Assembly: GCF_013373865.1 (NCBI RefSeq)
Contig: NC_050471.1
Span: 4,110,501-4,174,500 of the forward strand
Length of the DNA stretch: 64,000 nt
Source: Monomorium pharaonis
Taxonomy: Eukaryota; Arthropoda; Insecta; Hymenoptera; Formicidae
Reading direction: 5' to 3'
Below, piece by piece: positions 14,261 to 28,920 of this stretch (the first letter of the stretch is position 1; every line of letters begins with the position of its first letter). The notes under the pieces were generated by a model. It was not told where the DNA came from and made no database searches. It saw only the letters and a program-made list of their open reading frames with translations. The position numbers and the translations under genes are program-made.

Positions 14261-17200
14261 ATTTATTATCTTCTTTCTATAATTAAACATTGCGTTCATG
14301 GTAAGGTAAGGACATTGATATCGCAAGGTCTTTACAATATCGCGAATATATCAGATTACACGAAAAAAACAATTGTTGATATATGAAAAGTCTTATCGCG
14401 AATAATTTTTGCTCGGAGTTTCCGGGCGGTTCCTGTTTGTCTTTATCATATTTGAATATTAAAAAGAGAAAATAGAGGAACAATTTGTGTGATAAAAAAA
14501 TATTTATTTTTTCTTATTTAATAATTATAAATTTAATCAAAGATTTATTTGATGTCTTTCTGCTTTTCGCAAATTATTAAATTATTAATATAATACAAAT
14601 ATTAAATTTCAGATATATCCGAAAATTAAATTAAATCTACATTGAAAGCAGCACAAATTTAGCAACTATTATAGTTTAAATTGAAAATATAATCGAATAT
14701 GTTGCGAATGCTTAGATAAAGTCTTAATGAAATGCCTTAAATAAACATAAACTGATATTCACTGTTGTTATGACAATACGTGAACGATATTTTATTGCAA
14801 AAAAATCCATTGTTTGAATATGGTGAATGTAAATGCATTTTTTATGTTTCTCGTCCATTCCGCGATGAAAGTGCCGATAAGGTGCTTTTATCGCGCTGAT
14901 GCAAAATGATCTGTGTAGGTATCACGACAAATTTAATATGTCTCGCTGATAAATCGAACGAGAAGCATAAATACGATATCACGAAGTATACTTTGAGATC
15001 CGATTATTTTTAAACTGAATGTTTCGATGCTATCCGAGCACGGTAAAATTATTTTTAAATGTTCTCCTTCACTTACTTTCTATTATTAACTTGAACATTA
15101 ATTTGAATTCTTTCTGTACCAGATCTTTAATGTAATCTAGTCTGATTTTTTAGATTGCGCTAAAAAATGTCTCATTGATATCCTCTCGTTATTAATAATC
15201 GTCGTGTGAACTAATCATAGCAAACTGACAAAACCGATAATTCCAATCTAATTTTGCTAAGAAATAAAATCCAAATTGAGAATGTCAAATAATTAAACAT
15301 TACATCCTCCACTAACATAATTACATAATATATATAACATTTGATAACACGTTGATGATCATCATTAGAGAATATGCGATTACAGTTCAAAATTGAATTA
15401 CAGAACGACTAATGAGTCGCTCAACGAAGCAGATTTTGTACCGAGTATTTCGACATGTGTTTTGTTTGTTAGTCACATAAATCGAAGGATACACGCAGGA
15501 TCGCGGTCTTCGCCGCATGAAAAAAGTTCAGTAACGAATTTTGTTAATTGCGCCCGCCATGAGACACGCGGTCAATTATCTTTTTGTGCGGTAAGATAAC
15601 GTACGTAGAACGCGCAATTTCGCGAAAATTAATGACATTCTTACGACAACATCAACAAGATAGAAAAATACGCTTGTCTTTATTTTGAAGGCGCGTAACA
15701 CCCGAGGATATGTGAATATGCGCGTCTTCATAATTAAAATCCTCTCATTGCGACGTTAGCTCATATCGATTCCGTAAACATCACACGGCGATAGAGTTGC
15801 AAATACTACACGAAGAAAAAAAGTATGTGCGTATCATTTTATCGTACATACAAGATATTTGCGACATTTTGCCATTAAGACGGGAGCGATTGAACGATAT
15901 GGGAGTATTGCAAATATACCGCGATATCAATAATGATCGAACAATAAGAAAAATAAAAATCATAAAATTCGCATTCTCGGATATACGAAAGTAATAACAT
16001 TCTCCATGTCTAAACCTCCAAAAGCTTCTGCAGCAGAGAGTATCACGATATCAGTGTGCTATATAACTGCCTGGCATATTTAACTGGTGCATATTTGACA
16101 GGCGCGTATTTGATGATCGGATGACGACAGGATAATATGCGGTACATCGCGCGCAAGAGAGAGAGAGAGAATTTAGATATCGTGCACGAGCATTGCGTAA
16201 TGCGAAAATGTCAGGTGTTCAGATTAGCATAAGACAACAGTAGATGCAGAGCTGAAACGCCGCGGTCCAACGAGCGTAAGTCCGATGCGCGACAAGAAAG
16301 CCGCGAAACTAAGCCTGACGAGAAGCCTTAACGTGATATATTCAAATTAAATTTCCATTCATGTATCGCTGAAGTTTAGTTAAGAAAATCGAGACATATA
16401 CAAGAGTGACAGCGAGCTACGTTACAAAACTCATTTCTGTCATCTGTCAATCAGACGCATCATCTCCGTGAAAAGAAAAAACAAAGCAGATACAATGCCA
16501 TTTACAGTAAAAATATTTTTCTAACCGCGCCTGATTATATCGAATAATCCGTGTAACGCGAGAGGCGTACAACAATAAATTCCGACAACAGGCATTCGGA
16601 CATCAATTACTATAATTCTATAATACATCTTTCGCTTAAACCTCCTGTTTACGTATATACATTTTCGTTTTGCATTTGTAAATCAACAGGATACAAAATG
16701 CTGAGAAAAAGAAAAAAAACATATAATAAGAACTTAATTGCGTTTTGACGTATGTTTACCGATTAATTCTTATATAATCCACACGTATACATCGTTAGTC
16801 TGACGATACGCCTAAGAGTCTGGTTACCGGGTTAATCAAACTTTATGAAATGCTATAACTAATTAAAAAACTTACAAAAAGTCTGACAATTGTCAATTGT
16901 CATCATGTTATCCTAGAAAGAAAATGACAACTAGACGTCGACAATTTCAGACAGACGCCTCTTATTCTTATTACAAAACAGCAACTTTCTTCGAGCGACT
17001 TCAGATACGTCGCATCGGTGCTTTCTCTTTTCTTTTTACATCGACGCTGCGAATTACATCTAATAATTTTAATAACCGAGATAACGATGAGAAGCTCTGC
17101 TTTTCGCGCTGTCCGAAATCCAAATTCCCTCCCCCCTCCCTCCCGCTCCATCGCAGCGGATTGAAATCCCCAAAAACCGTAATGAGTCATCGCGGACGTA

Positions 17201-19181
17201 TCGCTCGCTATCTTAACACCATGGGATATATCATAGAAATGTGAGATGCTTGTTAGTCTCGTTCTAGGTGGCTCGTTACCGCCAGTAGCTCTGTGTCAAG
17301 TATCGCATAAGTTAGCCTCGACGCGTGACACTCGCGTAATGTCGCGTGAAGAAGGGAAGAATTATGAAAGGATGAAGGAGAGAAAAAAAAAGAATCGCCA
17401 AGAGAGACAGAGAGATACTCCGATTGCGAGCCGCTACGCGACTCTGACGTATTTTCCGGTGTTGGTATCTCGGACAGTTAAAAACTTAAAGAATACCCGT
17501 AAATCTTTCCTCCTTAATGCGGCAGCATGATAAAACGAAGTATTCCATTATTCGATCGTTCACTTATTTGTTCTGAGAATACCGGAAGCGGGGATTCTCG
17601 TTGTCGGAAAGGGAAACGGTTTCTTTTTTTTAACAGTCGATCTTATTTATTCCGTTAGACAAAACGGTCGCAAGTTTAGCGCGGATTTCTTCTCGTCAAC
17701 AAGTCCATAAAGCTCAGGAGAATCAATTTAGTGATGCATGCCTCGTGCCGCATGCGTAAGCAATAATATAGTCGATCCATTCGTCGCCTGCTGAGAATAG
17801 CAACAAGTAGCTACGTACCATAAACTGAAAATACTGATGCACGTGGAATCGCATAGACAATGCGTTTGCCTGACGCATACGTTGTGTACACGCAATTCCA
17901 TGAATTATTATTACATACAAGAATGCGTTGTTTACTGTATATTATGCGCAGGGGGCTTACATTAGCCGGATAAATGTGCGTTTCTGGTGTTATGATAAGG
18001 TGTACGAAACGTTAAGTCCCGGCTTTATTTGTAACGGAAATACTTGGCTAGGAATTAGCGCGTACAGGCGCAACTGTACGTACACGTAGACGAGAGGATT
18101 ATGCTAATTCAGCGGCAGTGATTTGCCGGGTGTGCGGTGACTATTTGCATTTGTGGACGACTAAACGCGCGACTCGGAGAAACGAAAATTCAAATGAAAA
18201 TTCAAACGCCCTGTCGGATCAAAGTTCCACATGTCGCGATAAATAACACAACTTAGAGAGTCGATTATTTCGTAATTCGTTCGGTGACCTAATTTCCATC
18301 TTCGTCGCTCATTGAAACAGTAATCACCTTTTTTTTCTATATATAGAACTTGCTTTGACGAAATCTCGGCATAACTGACTGCCGAGTTTCGGATTTACCT
18401 CGATATTCAAATTAATGCTATTATAGCTGATTATAATTAATCAATTCAAGAGTCGACTTTTAGAGTTAAAGAAGAACGATGACCTTTTCCCTGTACGAAC
18501 AAACTTGTGCAGGACGAAATACTTCACTCGATAAAAAGTTTTGCGAGTAATTTGAAATTTTCTTTATATATAGTAAAATATTACAAGTGCGTGTTTACAT
18601 TCTTACAATTATCTTTAAAATTAATTGAAGAAAAGTTACTGAAACATGAATATCTTGAAACTATAGAAAAGAAACTAAAAAAGATTTCTGAACGGAGATA
18701 AAAACAATTCGTCTAGCAACGAAGTCTATTAGATGTGAATTAAACGTGAACCTCCTTAATGATTATCGTAATTGTGAATATCTTTATGTATAAACGTGAC
18801 ATGATTGAGGATTTACAATTAAATGTAATTACATGAAAATAATATATAGATCTGATCATTTGTTAAAGTTAAAAAAAAAGACCGAAATGGCGACTATAAC
18901 ATGAATACTTATTCAACCATTTAATCGTATAATTCTTGATACAATACGTATTTCCCGCGCTACGTTTCTCATATTTGTTTTCGACAACAAATAAGGACGC
19001 GTCTGCCGTTAGTTGAAAAGCTTGTAACGTCTGTGTTCTTTTCGTTTGCGCGATGCTTTCTGACATCTGCGGAAATACAGAGAGTCTGAACTTCGAATAT
19101 GCAATTCTTCCGCATTTAAAAATGTGAAGGTCCTATCAATCCTTCTTGCAACACGTTCTCGACGGGTCACATTGGCCGTGG
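14261..19181. other. Gene-free DNA left of the duplicated block
   Basis: No exon with protein-like character and matching splice sites was found. A short GA run is at 16151-16170. GC-richer patches occur near 16240-16330, 17100-17330 and 18000-18180. The last part is likely far upstream DNA of the PPxY-protein gene. Confidence 0.4.
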
Positions 19182-21289
19182 CATTAGATCAACGATGACA
19201 TCACAACAAGTAACACAACAGTGACATAAGAGCCGCAGCAATGAAGATGTGTGTTATCGTCAAGGTCTATTTGATGAAAAACGCGTTAGCGTTTCCAATC
19301 GATGCGTATCTTCAAAGACAATGGCATCGAAGTTATAATCAACTTTTCAAAAAACACAAATAAATCGGACAAAACAAGATATAAAAATAAAGAAGTTTAA
19401 GAAAAGAGAAAGAGAGAAAGATGTAAAAATATATTAACATCATATAGAAGTAATTAAACTCTTGTGTATCTCAAATTTTGTATCGGAATGGCGATCTCAC
19501 GTTGAATACTGTAAGAGTAATTCTGGAGTAATAAGATCGTGTTAAAGATATCGCATATCAAGGTCCATTACTTCGATTTTTAAGGCCGTCGCGGCAGAAA
19601 AAAAATTGTTTGCTGACCTTATCGTCAGGATGGACGATGACACCGAAGAACACCACATGTATCAATTCATCAATATTACATATTGATATTTTTAGTCGAT
19701 CACGACCGTTCGTGTTTGGATTAGCGTGATTACTGACGAGGAGTTTCAAAAGTGATAAAAATTAAATTTTTATATATGTATATTTTTTTTTTTCATTACA
19801 GCGTTGCATCTGCTGGATGACACGATAGTACATTCAGCTTATAACATCAGCATTATCGCGATTACTTCTGAGAAAACATAACATAAAGACAAAATAAGAT
19901 TTTCATTGAGTTTTACGCAGCATTTTATAAAGAGTAAAGCTTTTTCATCAGCGTGATTTTTTTATCATGATTTTCTTATCACCGGAAACATTGTGTATGA
20001 TTCTCATGATTGAATGATTGCTTTATCGGTGGAAACATATGAATCTCATTAATCATTACCTCTCGAACGCGTTACGTCGTATCGATAAAACATGCGTCAA
20101 ATCTTATCGAGAAAACTATACGACTTACGACGTACTTTCATTATTTCCCTTGTCTTTCTCACGCATTTTTTTTTCCATTTACACCGAAGCAGAAATACCT
20201 CTGATCTCGAGAGATCACTGCCAATGACTTCGGCTTGGTGAGAATTTGCAATTTTTATTTGTTTTCGTACTGCAACGACATTTACGAAACTTTCGCAGAA
20301 GTTATTATAATTATCGCGTAAGTTGCTGAATATCTCTTTCCACTATTTCTGCACCCAGAAGGTTTTCTGAATTCCAGAAGGGAGAAAAAGAAAAAAAATA
20401 TTCATAATTCTAGTAACTTTATAGAATAATAAATATCTCTTGTCCCTCGTGCCATTTCATGCGCGAACTCCGTGCACGTACGTATGCTGTAAGCTGAAAA
20501 TCTGACTCGTGAATTATCCCTGACAAATTTTTTCAAATGCCGTAAAGAAATATTACCGATACGAAGTATCGAAGAAAAGAAGGCTTACAAAAACGTCGGT
20601 AAGCTCAGAGATTTCAGATTCGCACATTCGATGCCTTAAAAGATCAAATCATGCCTGCGCGTTCCTCTAAAGATCCGACGAGCAGTTTGGCGAAATCGAC
20701 GAGCGTGGGAGCAAACACGTATTGTTTGCAATGACAAGGGGGACTTTGATCCGTTTCACCGATTAATTATTGAGCGACCTTAACACTCTGAGACAAACAA
20801 TGTTAATATTTCTACAGCATGACCGAGAAAAAGTGTGTGACTTTTTGCGATCAATCGGTCATTATCGAGCTAGTCTTTTTTTTTTTACGATCAACTTGCA
20901 AATTATTACTCATTGGCTATCGACGAGAGATCCGCCAGGTGAACATCTCTACGCCATTGGTATATTTGAAGTTATACGCGACCTTCAGCAGACCGCTCCT
21001 TACTTTGCTCATTTGACTTTTTAAAAAAAGAAGAAAAACACCGTATGTACTTACAGAATCTAGATGTACGAAAGATATCAATTAACGATCATGGAAACTG
21101 ATTATAAGTCAGAGAACACACAATATTCATTAATTGTATATAATACTTCAAATTACATTGTGAACTTAGATATAGACAAACGCCGCGGCACACCGTTAAT
21201 CAGAGCTCATTAATCGCGGGTGTGAGAAACGTTAATTGTAATCACGGCATGAAGAATTATACACTCACAATGAAGAATTACAAGCATCG

Positions 21290-21826
21290 TGACACCTCTC
21301 GAAGAGGGGGGGGGGACGGCGGGAGAGGCGAGCGGGACCACGTAGTGTTTCACGTCGAGAGGCGAGGATTTCAAGCTCTCTTTAGCGGCGCGCACCAGAG
21401 AGCGAGCAGGAACGGGCCGTCCCACGACGAGGCGCGTCCGTGGTGGGGTGTCAGCCGTGGCTTATCTGGCGACTTTATGTATATTACGATACCCGAGGCA
21501 GGAACACGAGCAGTTCACTGCTGGCTAACCGGTCGGAGAAGTCGGCGAAGCCGAATCGTCCGCGCGGCGTGTCTCGCCGGAGTGCACGGAAGAAAGAAGT
21601 GGAAAAGCGTGTTCGTGTTTCACCTTTTCAACGAGAAACCGCGTTGTCCCTTTTCTTCCTTTCTTTCTTTCCTTCTTTCTTTTTCTTTCCCTTTTCTCGC
21701 GTGTATGCAATAAATAAACGTCACGCTCACGCCCGCGAGTACAACCGCGGAGCACGCGTGAACGTCAACGTTGTGGCACGGATCGAACGGAGCGTATCGG
21801 CGCCGATCGTCACTCCTTGATCCAGG
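21290..21826 (+). promoter_or_regulatory. CpG-rich promoter / 5' UTR of the PPxY-protein gene (copy 1)
   Basis: A GC- and CpG-rich island in AT-rich surroundings lies directly upstream of the ATG at 21827. It contains a long G run, CGCG-rich stretches and a TTTC-rich pyrimidine tract (21650-21695) that would fall in the 5' UTR. No TATA box was seen near a plausible start site. The same island recurs before 26941. Open frames inside it are by-products of its base composition. Confidence 0.5.
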
Positions 21827-21911
21827 ATGATCGTTCTCGCGTGGTGCCTCTTCGTTATCGTCTCGTTCCTCGTGGCGGGCAATCAGGCCTTCCTCAACGC
21901 GCCCATACCAG
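21827..21911 (+). CDS. Signal-peptide exon of the PPxY membrane protein (artefactual extra copy)
   Basis: An ATG after TCCAGG opens 28 codons beginning MIVLAWCLFVIVSFLVAGNQ, a clear signal peptide. It ends in phase 1 at CCAG|GTACGC. It is base-for-base the same exon as 26941-27025 and sits in the false-duplication copy left of the gap. The copy on the contig that continues to the downstream exon is 26941-27025, so this one should not be counted as a separate gene or an alternative promoter. Confidence 0.75.
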
Positions 21912-23806
21912 GTACGCGCAGTTTTCGCGGAGTACCGCAAGCCTCATTTATTTCGCGGCGATATATCTTTCGAAAATTGACGGAACGAACGCGAGATCTC
22001 GTGATTCATTGCATGAGTTTCTCCCGCCGGACGCTACGTCACATTCAGTGAATTTACACGTTAATAATAATCGCGAATGATGAATAACGTTCCGTATTTC
22101 ATTTTTCTGGCTTTCTAATGTACCCGTCGAAGGCACACGGATCAATTTTGCAAGATCTTTGATCGGTTTTGTTGATGGCCTGTTTCGAGTGTCGACACCA
22201 GTGCGTCGTACGTGAATCGCCTATCGATCGCGTGATCGCATTTAAATTGCAGAAAGTCGTAAATACGTGCCATGTATTTTTGCTCGAAATTAAACCAAAA
22301 CATTATTTAAATGTTTTATTCAAAACTTTAAGAATATCGTAAGATAGAGAAGAATATAAACTTTAAGAATATCTATACTTCGACATGATTGCACCACAGC
22401 AACTACAGTTTTAAACATTTAAAACAAAATGTTAAACAAAAAGAATTAATGAGAACTGTCTGGCTTTATAAAAAAAAAATTAATTACACTAAATATTTGA
22501 TGGTATTCAATATATTTAGAGATCATGAATTTTGCTTAAACTATTTAAGGCTAAATTTCTGTTTTGAAACACTTCTAATATCGCATTCGGATCGCGGAAT
22601 ATTCGTGTTTCAATATTATTGAAGCATGAAGAAAGGCCTCTATAGCTTGAAGTAACCCATGTGCACGAAACCCCATGGAAGATAACAAAAAAAAAAAAGA
22701 AAAGACCTAGAAGTCGTAGAAGGTTTTATCAACACGCTTGAAAAAGTCTGGCTCATTGAATCGCGTTTCGGTCGATCCAGCTCCGAATATAGATAACGTT
22801 ATATTATTCAAAGCACGACGCAATCGATACGATTATGAGATTTCGGTTATTCGATTAAATCCTCCAGTTTGCAACCTTCCATTAATTAACCTTACAGTCT
22901 AATCCATCTCGTGTCGGACCTTAATTTCTCGTAGCCAATTAGTGCACATCTTAGACAAGCATTAATGCATATATTACCCAAGTTCCTTCTATCAAGGAAG
23001 ATGAGAGATTTTCCAAGAATTATATCAGATCACTTGATATCATGTACACTGACGTGAAGTACACAACAATTTAAGAATAAGAACTCATTAAATTTGAAAA
23101 CTAGAAACCGTGTTTTAAAATTCTCATGTTATTTCAATATTTTATGTGGGGACAAATCGATTGACATATCTTGTTTTTCCTCTTTCGCGTGGCATCCTTA
23201 TCGAAAAAGCTTGCGTCGAATTCGCATTCGAGGGTTGCACAAACGCGGCGGGAAACGCCACTAATCGCACAGACGGTGGTTCTCGAAAGAACTCGTATCG
23301 CGACGCTCGTGGTTAAATCCGTGATTGCACCGAGTGTGCTCCGTCTAGATTTTGCATACTACCATTGTGTGAATGACAGATTTATCTCGCGCGCATTCTC
23401 GCAGTCGACGAGAATTTCGCTCAAACTGTTGTCTGTCGGAGTCAGATCCGTTTCCAGCGTACGGAAGTTCGATCCACACCAAAGTTTCGATCGTCCTCCC
23501 GCAACTTCTGCCCCCTCTTCATCTTTTCTGCTCTTACCCCCCCGCTCTCCCTCTTACCCCTTCCGCGCATTCTTAAACGAGAAATATCTCGGATAATCAA
23601 TAGCCATGCTATAAAGCAGCCAGACCAGACACTTGACCTCACGTTGCCTCGTTCTGCATCGTTTTTATCTGGCCAATATATCGGCAATCAAGGATACTAC
23701 ATGACTATAAAATGTCACATTTTATAGTATTATATTTAATTCCAGGAATGTTGGCTATTACCTGATTAATTTTTGCCCAAATAGAATAATTTTCCAGCGT
23801 AACTTT

Positions 23807-24306
23807 NNNNNNNNNNNNNNNNNNNNNNNNNNNNNNNNNNNNNNNNNNNNNNNNNNNNNNNNNNNNNNNNNNNNNNNNNNNNNNNNNNNNNNNNNNNNNN
23901 NNNNNNNNNNNNNNNNNNNNNNNNNNNNNNNNNNNNNNNNNNNNNNNNNNNNNNNNNNNNNNNNNNNNNNNNNNNNNNNNNNNNNNNNNNNNNNNNNNNN
24001 NNNNNNNNNNNNNNNNNNNNNNNNNNNNNNNNNNNNNNNNNNNNNNNNNNNNNNNNNNNNNNNNNNNNNNNNNNNNNNNNNNNNNNNNNNNNNNNNNNNN
24101 NNNNNNNNNNNNNNNNNNNNNNNNNNNNNNNNNNNNNNNNNNNNNNNNNNNNNNNNNNNNNNNNNNNNNNNNNNNNNNNNNNNNNNNNNNNNNNNNNNNN
24201 NNNNNNNNNNNNNNNNNNNNNNNNNNNNNNNNNNNNNNNNNNNNNNNNNNNNNNNNNNNNNNNNNNNNNNNNNNNNNNNNNNNNNNNNNNNNNNNNNNNN
24301 NNNNNN
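23807..24306. other. Assembly gap of exactly 500 N
   Basis: A run of 500 N, a fixed-size scaffold gap. Because the flanks overlap by ~4.6 kb, the true gap length is probably negative, meaning the contigs overlap. Confidence 0.99.
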
Positions 24307-27300
24307 CATTAGATCAACGATGACATCACAACAAGTAACACAACAGTGACATAAGAGCCGCAGCAATGAAGATGTGTGTTATCGTCAAGGTCTATTGATG
24401 AAAAACGCGTTAGCGTTTCCAATCGATGCGTATCTTCAAAGACAATGGCATCGAAGTTATAATCAACTTTTCAAAAACACAAATAAATCGGACAAAACAA
24501 GATATAAAATAAAGAAGTTTAAGAAAAGAGAAAGAGAGAAAGATGTAAAAAATATATTAACATCATATAGAAGTAATTAAACTCTTGTGTATCTCAAATT
24601 TTGTATCGGAATGGCGATCTCACGTTGAATACTGTAAGAGTAATTCTGGAGTAAATAAGATCGTGTTAAAGATATCGCATATCAAGGTCCATTACTTCGA
24701 TTTTAAGGCCGTCGCGGCAGAAAAAAAATTGTTTGCTGACCTTATCGTCAGGATGGACGATGACACCGAAGAACACCACATGTATCAATTCATCAATATT
24801 ACATATTGATATTTTTAGTCGATCACGACCGTTCGTGTTTGGATTAGCGTGATTACTGACGAGGAGTTTCAAAAGTGATAAAAATTAAATTTTTATATAT
24901 GTATATTTTTTTTTTTTCATTACAGCGTTGCATCTGCTGGATGACACGATAGTACATTCAGCTTATAACATCAGCATTATCGCGATTACTTCTGAGAAAC
25001 ATAACATAAAGACAAAATAAGATTTTCATTGAGTTTTACGCAGCATTTTATAAAGAGTAAAGCTTTTTCATCAGCGTGATTTTTTTATCATGATTTTCTT
25101 ATCACCGGAAACATTGTGTATGATTCTCATGATTGAATGATTGCTTTATCGGTGGAAAACATATGAATCTCATTAATCATTACCTCTCGAACGCGTTACG
25201 TCGTATCGATAAAACATGCGTCAAATCTTATCGAGAAAACTATACGACTTACGACGTACTTTCATTATTTCCCTTGTCTTCTCACGCATTTTTTTTCCAT
25301 TTACACCGAAGCAGAATACCTCTGATCTCGAGAGATCATGCCAATGACTTCGGCTTGGTGAGAATTTGCAATTTTTATTTGTTTTCGTACTGCAACGACA
25401 TTTACGAAACTTTCGCAGAAGTTATTATAATTATCGCGTAAGTTGCTGAATATCTCTTTCCACTATTTCTGCCACCCAGAAGGTTTTCTGAATTCCAGAA
25501 GGAGAAAAAGAAAAAAATATTCATAATTCTAGTAACTTTATAGAATAATAAATATCTCTTGTCCCTCGTGCCATTCATGCGCGAACTCCGTGCACGTACG
25601 TATGCTGTAAGCTGAAAATCTGACTCGTGAATATCCCTGACAAATTTTTTCAAATGCCGTAAAGAAATATTACCGATACGAAGTATCGAAGAAAAGAAGG
25701 CTTACAAAAACGTCGGTAGCTCAGAGATTTCAGATTCGCACATCGATGCCTTAAAGATCAAATCATGCCTGCGCGTTCCTCTAAAGATCCGACGAGCAGT
25801 TTGGCGAATCGACGAGGTGGGAGCAACCACGTATTGTTTGCAATGACAAGGGGGACTTTGATCCGTTTCACCGATTAATTATTGAGCGACCTTAACACTC
25901 TGAGACAACAATGTTAATATTTCTACAGCATGACCGAGAAAAAGTGTGTGACTTTTTGCGATCAATCGGTCATTATCGAGCTAGTCTTTTTTTTTTTACG
26001 ATCAACTTGCAAATATTACTCATTGGCTATCGACGAGAGATCCGCCAGGTGAAACATCTCTACGCCATTGGTATATTTGAAGTTATACGCGACCTTCAGC
26101 AGACCGCTCCTTACTTTGCTCATTTGACTTTTTAAAAAAAGAAGAAAAAACACCGTATGTACTTACAGAATCTAGATGTACGAAAGATATCAATTAACGA
26201 TCATGGAAACTGATTATAAGTCAGAGAACACACAATATTCATTAATTGTATATAATACTTCAAATTACATTGTGAACTTAGATATAGACAAACGCCGCGG
26301 CACACCGTTAATCAGAGCTCATTAATCGCGGGTGTGAGAAACGTTAATTGTAATCACGGCATGAAGAATTATACACTCACAATGAAGAATTACAAGCATC
26401 GTGACACCTCTCGAAGAGGGGGGGGGGGGACGGCGGGAGAGGCGAGCGGGACCACGTAGTGTTTCACGTCGAGAGGCGAGGATTTCAAGCTCTCTTTAGC
26501 GGCGCGCACCAGAGAGCGAGCAGGAACGGGCCGTCCCACGACGAGGCGCGTCCGTGGTGGGGTGTCAGCCGTGGCTTATCTGGCGACTTTATGTATATTA
26601 CGATACCCGAGGCAGGAACACGAGCAGTTCACTGCTGGCTAACCGGTCGGAGAAGTCGGCGAAGCCGAATCGTCCGCGCGGCGTGTCTCGCCGGAGTGCA
26701 CGGAAGAAAGAAGTGGAAAAGCGTGTTCGTGTTTCACCTTTTCAACGAGAAACCGCGTTGTCCCTTTTCTTCCTTTCTTTCTTTCCTTCTTTCTTTTTCT
26801 TTCCCTTTTCTCGCGTGTATGCAATAAATAAACGTCACGCTCACGCCCGCGAGTACAACCGCGGAGCACGCGTGAACGTCAACGTTGTGGCACGGATCGA
26901 ACGGAGCGTATCGGCGCCGATCGTCACTCCTTGATCCAGGATGATCGTTCTCGCGTGGTGCCTCTTCGTTATCGTCTCGTTCCTCGTGGCGGGCAATCAG
27001 GCCTTCCTCAACGCGCCCATACCAGGTACGCGCAGTTTTCGCGGAGTACCGCAAGCCTCATTTATTTCGCGGCGATATATCTTTCGAAAATTGACGGAAC
27101 GAACGCGAGATCTCGTGATTCATTGCATGAGTTTTCTCCCGCCGGACGCTACGTCACATTCAGTGAATTTACACGTTAATAATAATCGCGAATGATGAAT
27201 AACGTTCCGTATTTCATTTTTCTGGCTTTCTAATGTACCCGTCGAAGGCACACGGATCAATTTTGCAAGATCTTTGATCGGTTTTGTTGATGGCCTGTTT

Positions 27301-28920
27301 CGAGTGTCGACACCAGTGCGTCGTACGTGAATCGCCTATCGATCGCGTGATCGCATTTAAATTGCAGAAAGTCGTAAATACGTGCCATGTATTTTGCTCG
27401 AAATTAAACCAAAACATTATTTAAATGTTTTATTCAAAACTTTAAGAATATCGTAAGATAGAGAAGAATATAAACTTTAAGAATATCTATACTTCGACAT
27501 GATTGCACCACAGCAACTACAGTTTTAACATTTAAAACAAAATGTTAAACAAAAAGAATTAATGAGAACTGTCTGGCTTTATAAAAAAAAAATTAATTAC
27601 ACTAATATTTGATGGTATTCAATATATTTAGAGATCATGAATTTTGCTTAAACTATTTAAGGCTAAATTTCTGTTTTGAAACACTTCTAATATCGCATTC
27701 GGATCGCGGAATATTCGTGTTTCAATATTATTGAAGCATGAAGAAAGGCCTCTATAGCTTGAAGTAACCCATGTGCACGAAACCCCATGGAAGATAAACA
27801 AAAAAAAAAAAGAAAAGACCTAGAAGTCGTAGAAGGTTTTATCAACACGCTTGAAAAAGTCTGGCTCATTGAATCGCGTTTCGGTCGATCCAGCTCCGAA
27901 TATAGATAACGTTATATTATTCAAAGCACGACGCAATCGATACGATTATGAGATTTCGGTTATTCGATTAAATCCTCCAGTTTGCAACCTTCCATTAATT
28001 AACCTTACAGTCTAATCCATCTCGTGTCGGACCTTAATTTCTCGTAGCCAATTAGTGCACATCTTAGACAAGCATTAATGCATATATTACCCAAGTTCCT
28101 TCTATCAAGGAAGATGAGAGATTTTCCAAGAATTATATCAGATCACTTGATATCATGTACACTGACGTGAAGTACACAACAATTTAAGAATAAGAACTCA
28201 TTAAATTTGAAAACTAGAAACCGTGGTTTTAAATTCTCATGTTATTTCAATATTTTATGTGGGGACAAATCGATTGACATATCTTGTTTTTCCTCTTTCG
28301 CGTGGCATCCTTATCGAAAAAGCTTGCGTCGAATTCGCATTCGAGGGTTTGCACAAACGCGGCGGGAAACGCCACTAATCGCCACAGACGGTGGTTCTCG
28401 AAAGAACTCGTATCGCGACGCTCGTGGTTAAATCCGTGATTGCACCGAGTGTGCTCCGTCTAGATTTTGCATACTACCATTGTGTGAATGACAGATTTAT
28501 CTCGCGCGCATTCTCGCAGTCGACGAGAATTTCGCTCAAACTGTTGTCTGTCGGAGTCAGATCCGTTTCCAGCGTACGGAAGTTCGATCCACACCAAAGT
28601 TTCGATCGTCCTCCCGCAACTTCTGCCCCTCTTCATCTTTTCTGCTCTTACCCCCCCCGCTCTCCCTCTTACCCCTTCCGCGCATTCTTAAACGAGAAAT
28701 ATCTCGGATAATCAATAGCCATGCTATAAAGCAGCCAGACCAGACACTTGACCTCACGTTGCCTCGTTCTGCATCGTTTTTATCTGGCCAATATATCGGC
28801 AATCAAGGATACTACATGACTATAAATGTCACATTTTATAGTATTATATTTAATTCCAGGAATGTTGGCTATTACCTGATTAATTTTTGCCCAAATAGAA
28901 TAATTTTCCAGCGTAACTTT
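24307..28920. repeat. Copy 2 of the 4.6 kb block
   Basis: Colinear with 19182-23806 and slightly shorter through homopolymer length changes. Unique sequence starts at 28921, so this copy belongs to the contig running to the right. Its differences from copy 1 look like long-read consensus error or allelic length variation. Confidence 0.95.
26400..26940 (+). promoter_or_regulatory. CpG-rich promoter / 5' UTR of the PPxY-protein gene (copy 2)
   Basis: The same island as at 21290-21826, on the contig that continues into the gene. The 12-base G run at 26418-26429 and the TTTC-rich tract at 26765-26810 are the main landmarks. The transcription start cannot be placed from sequence alone. Confidence 0.5.

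Larger units (their letters stand above)
19182..23806. repeat. Copy 1 of a 4.6 kb near-identical block (contig end, false duplication)
   Basis: This stretch repeats at 24307-28920 in the same orientation and order. Differences are almost all one- to three-base length changes in homopolymers, for example 9 G at 21306-21314 against 12 G at 26418-26429. Copy 1 ends exactly at the N run, copy 2 begins exactly at its other side, and unique sequence resumes after 28920. This is the signature of two contigs whose ends overlap but were joined with a gap. It holds the promoter island and signal-peptide exon of the PPxY membrane-protein gene. Confidence 0.95.

Noticed and set aside
21440..21940. Several 100-160 codon frames in the promoter island (repeated at 26459-27054)
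   Set aside because: GC-rich composition gives open frames on both strands at once; only the short signal-peptide frame has a splice partner.
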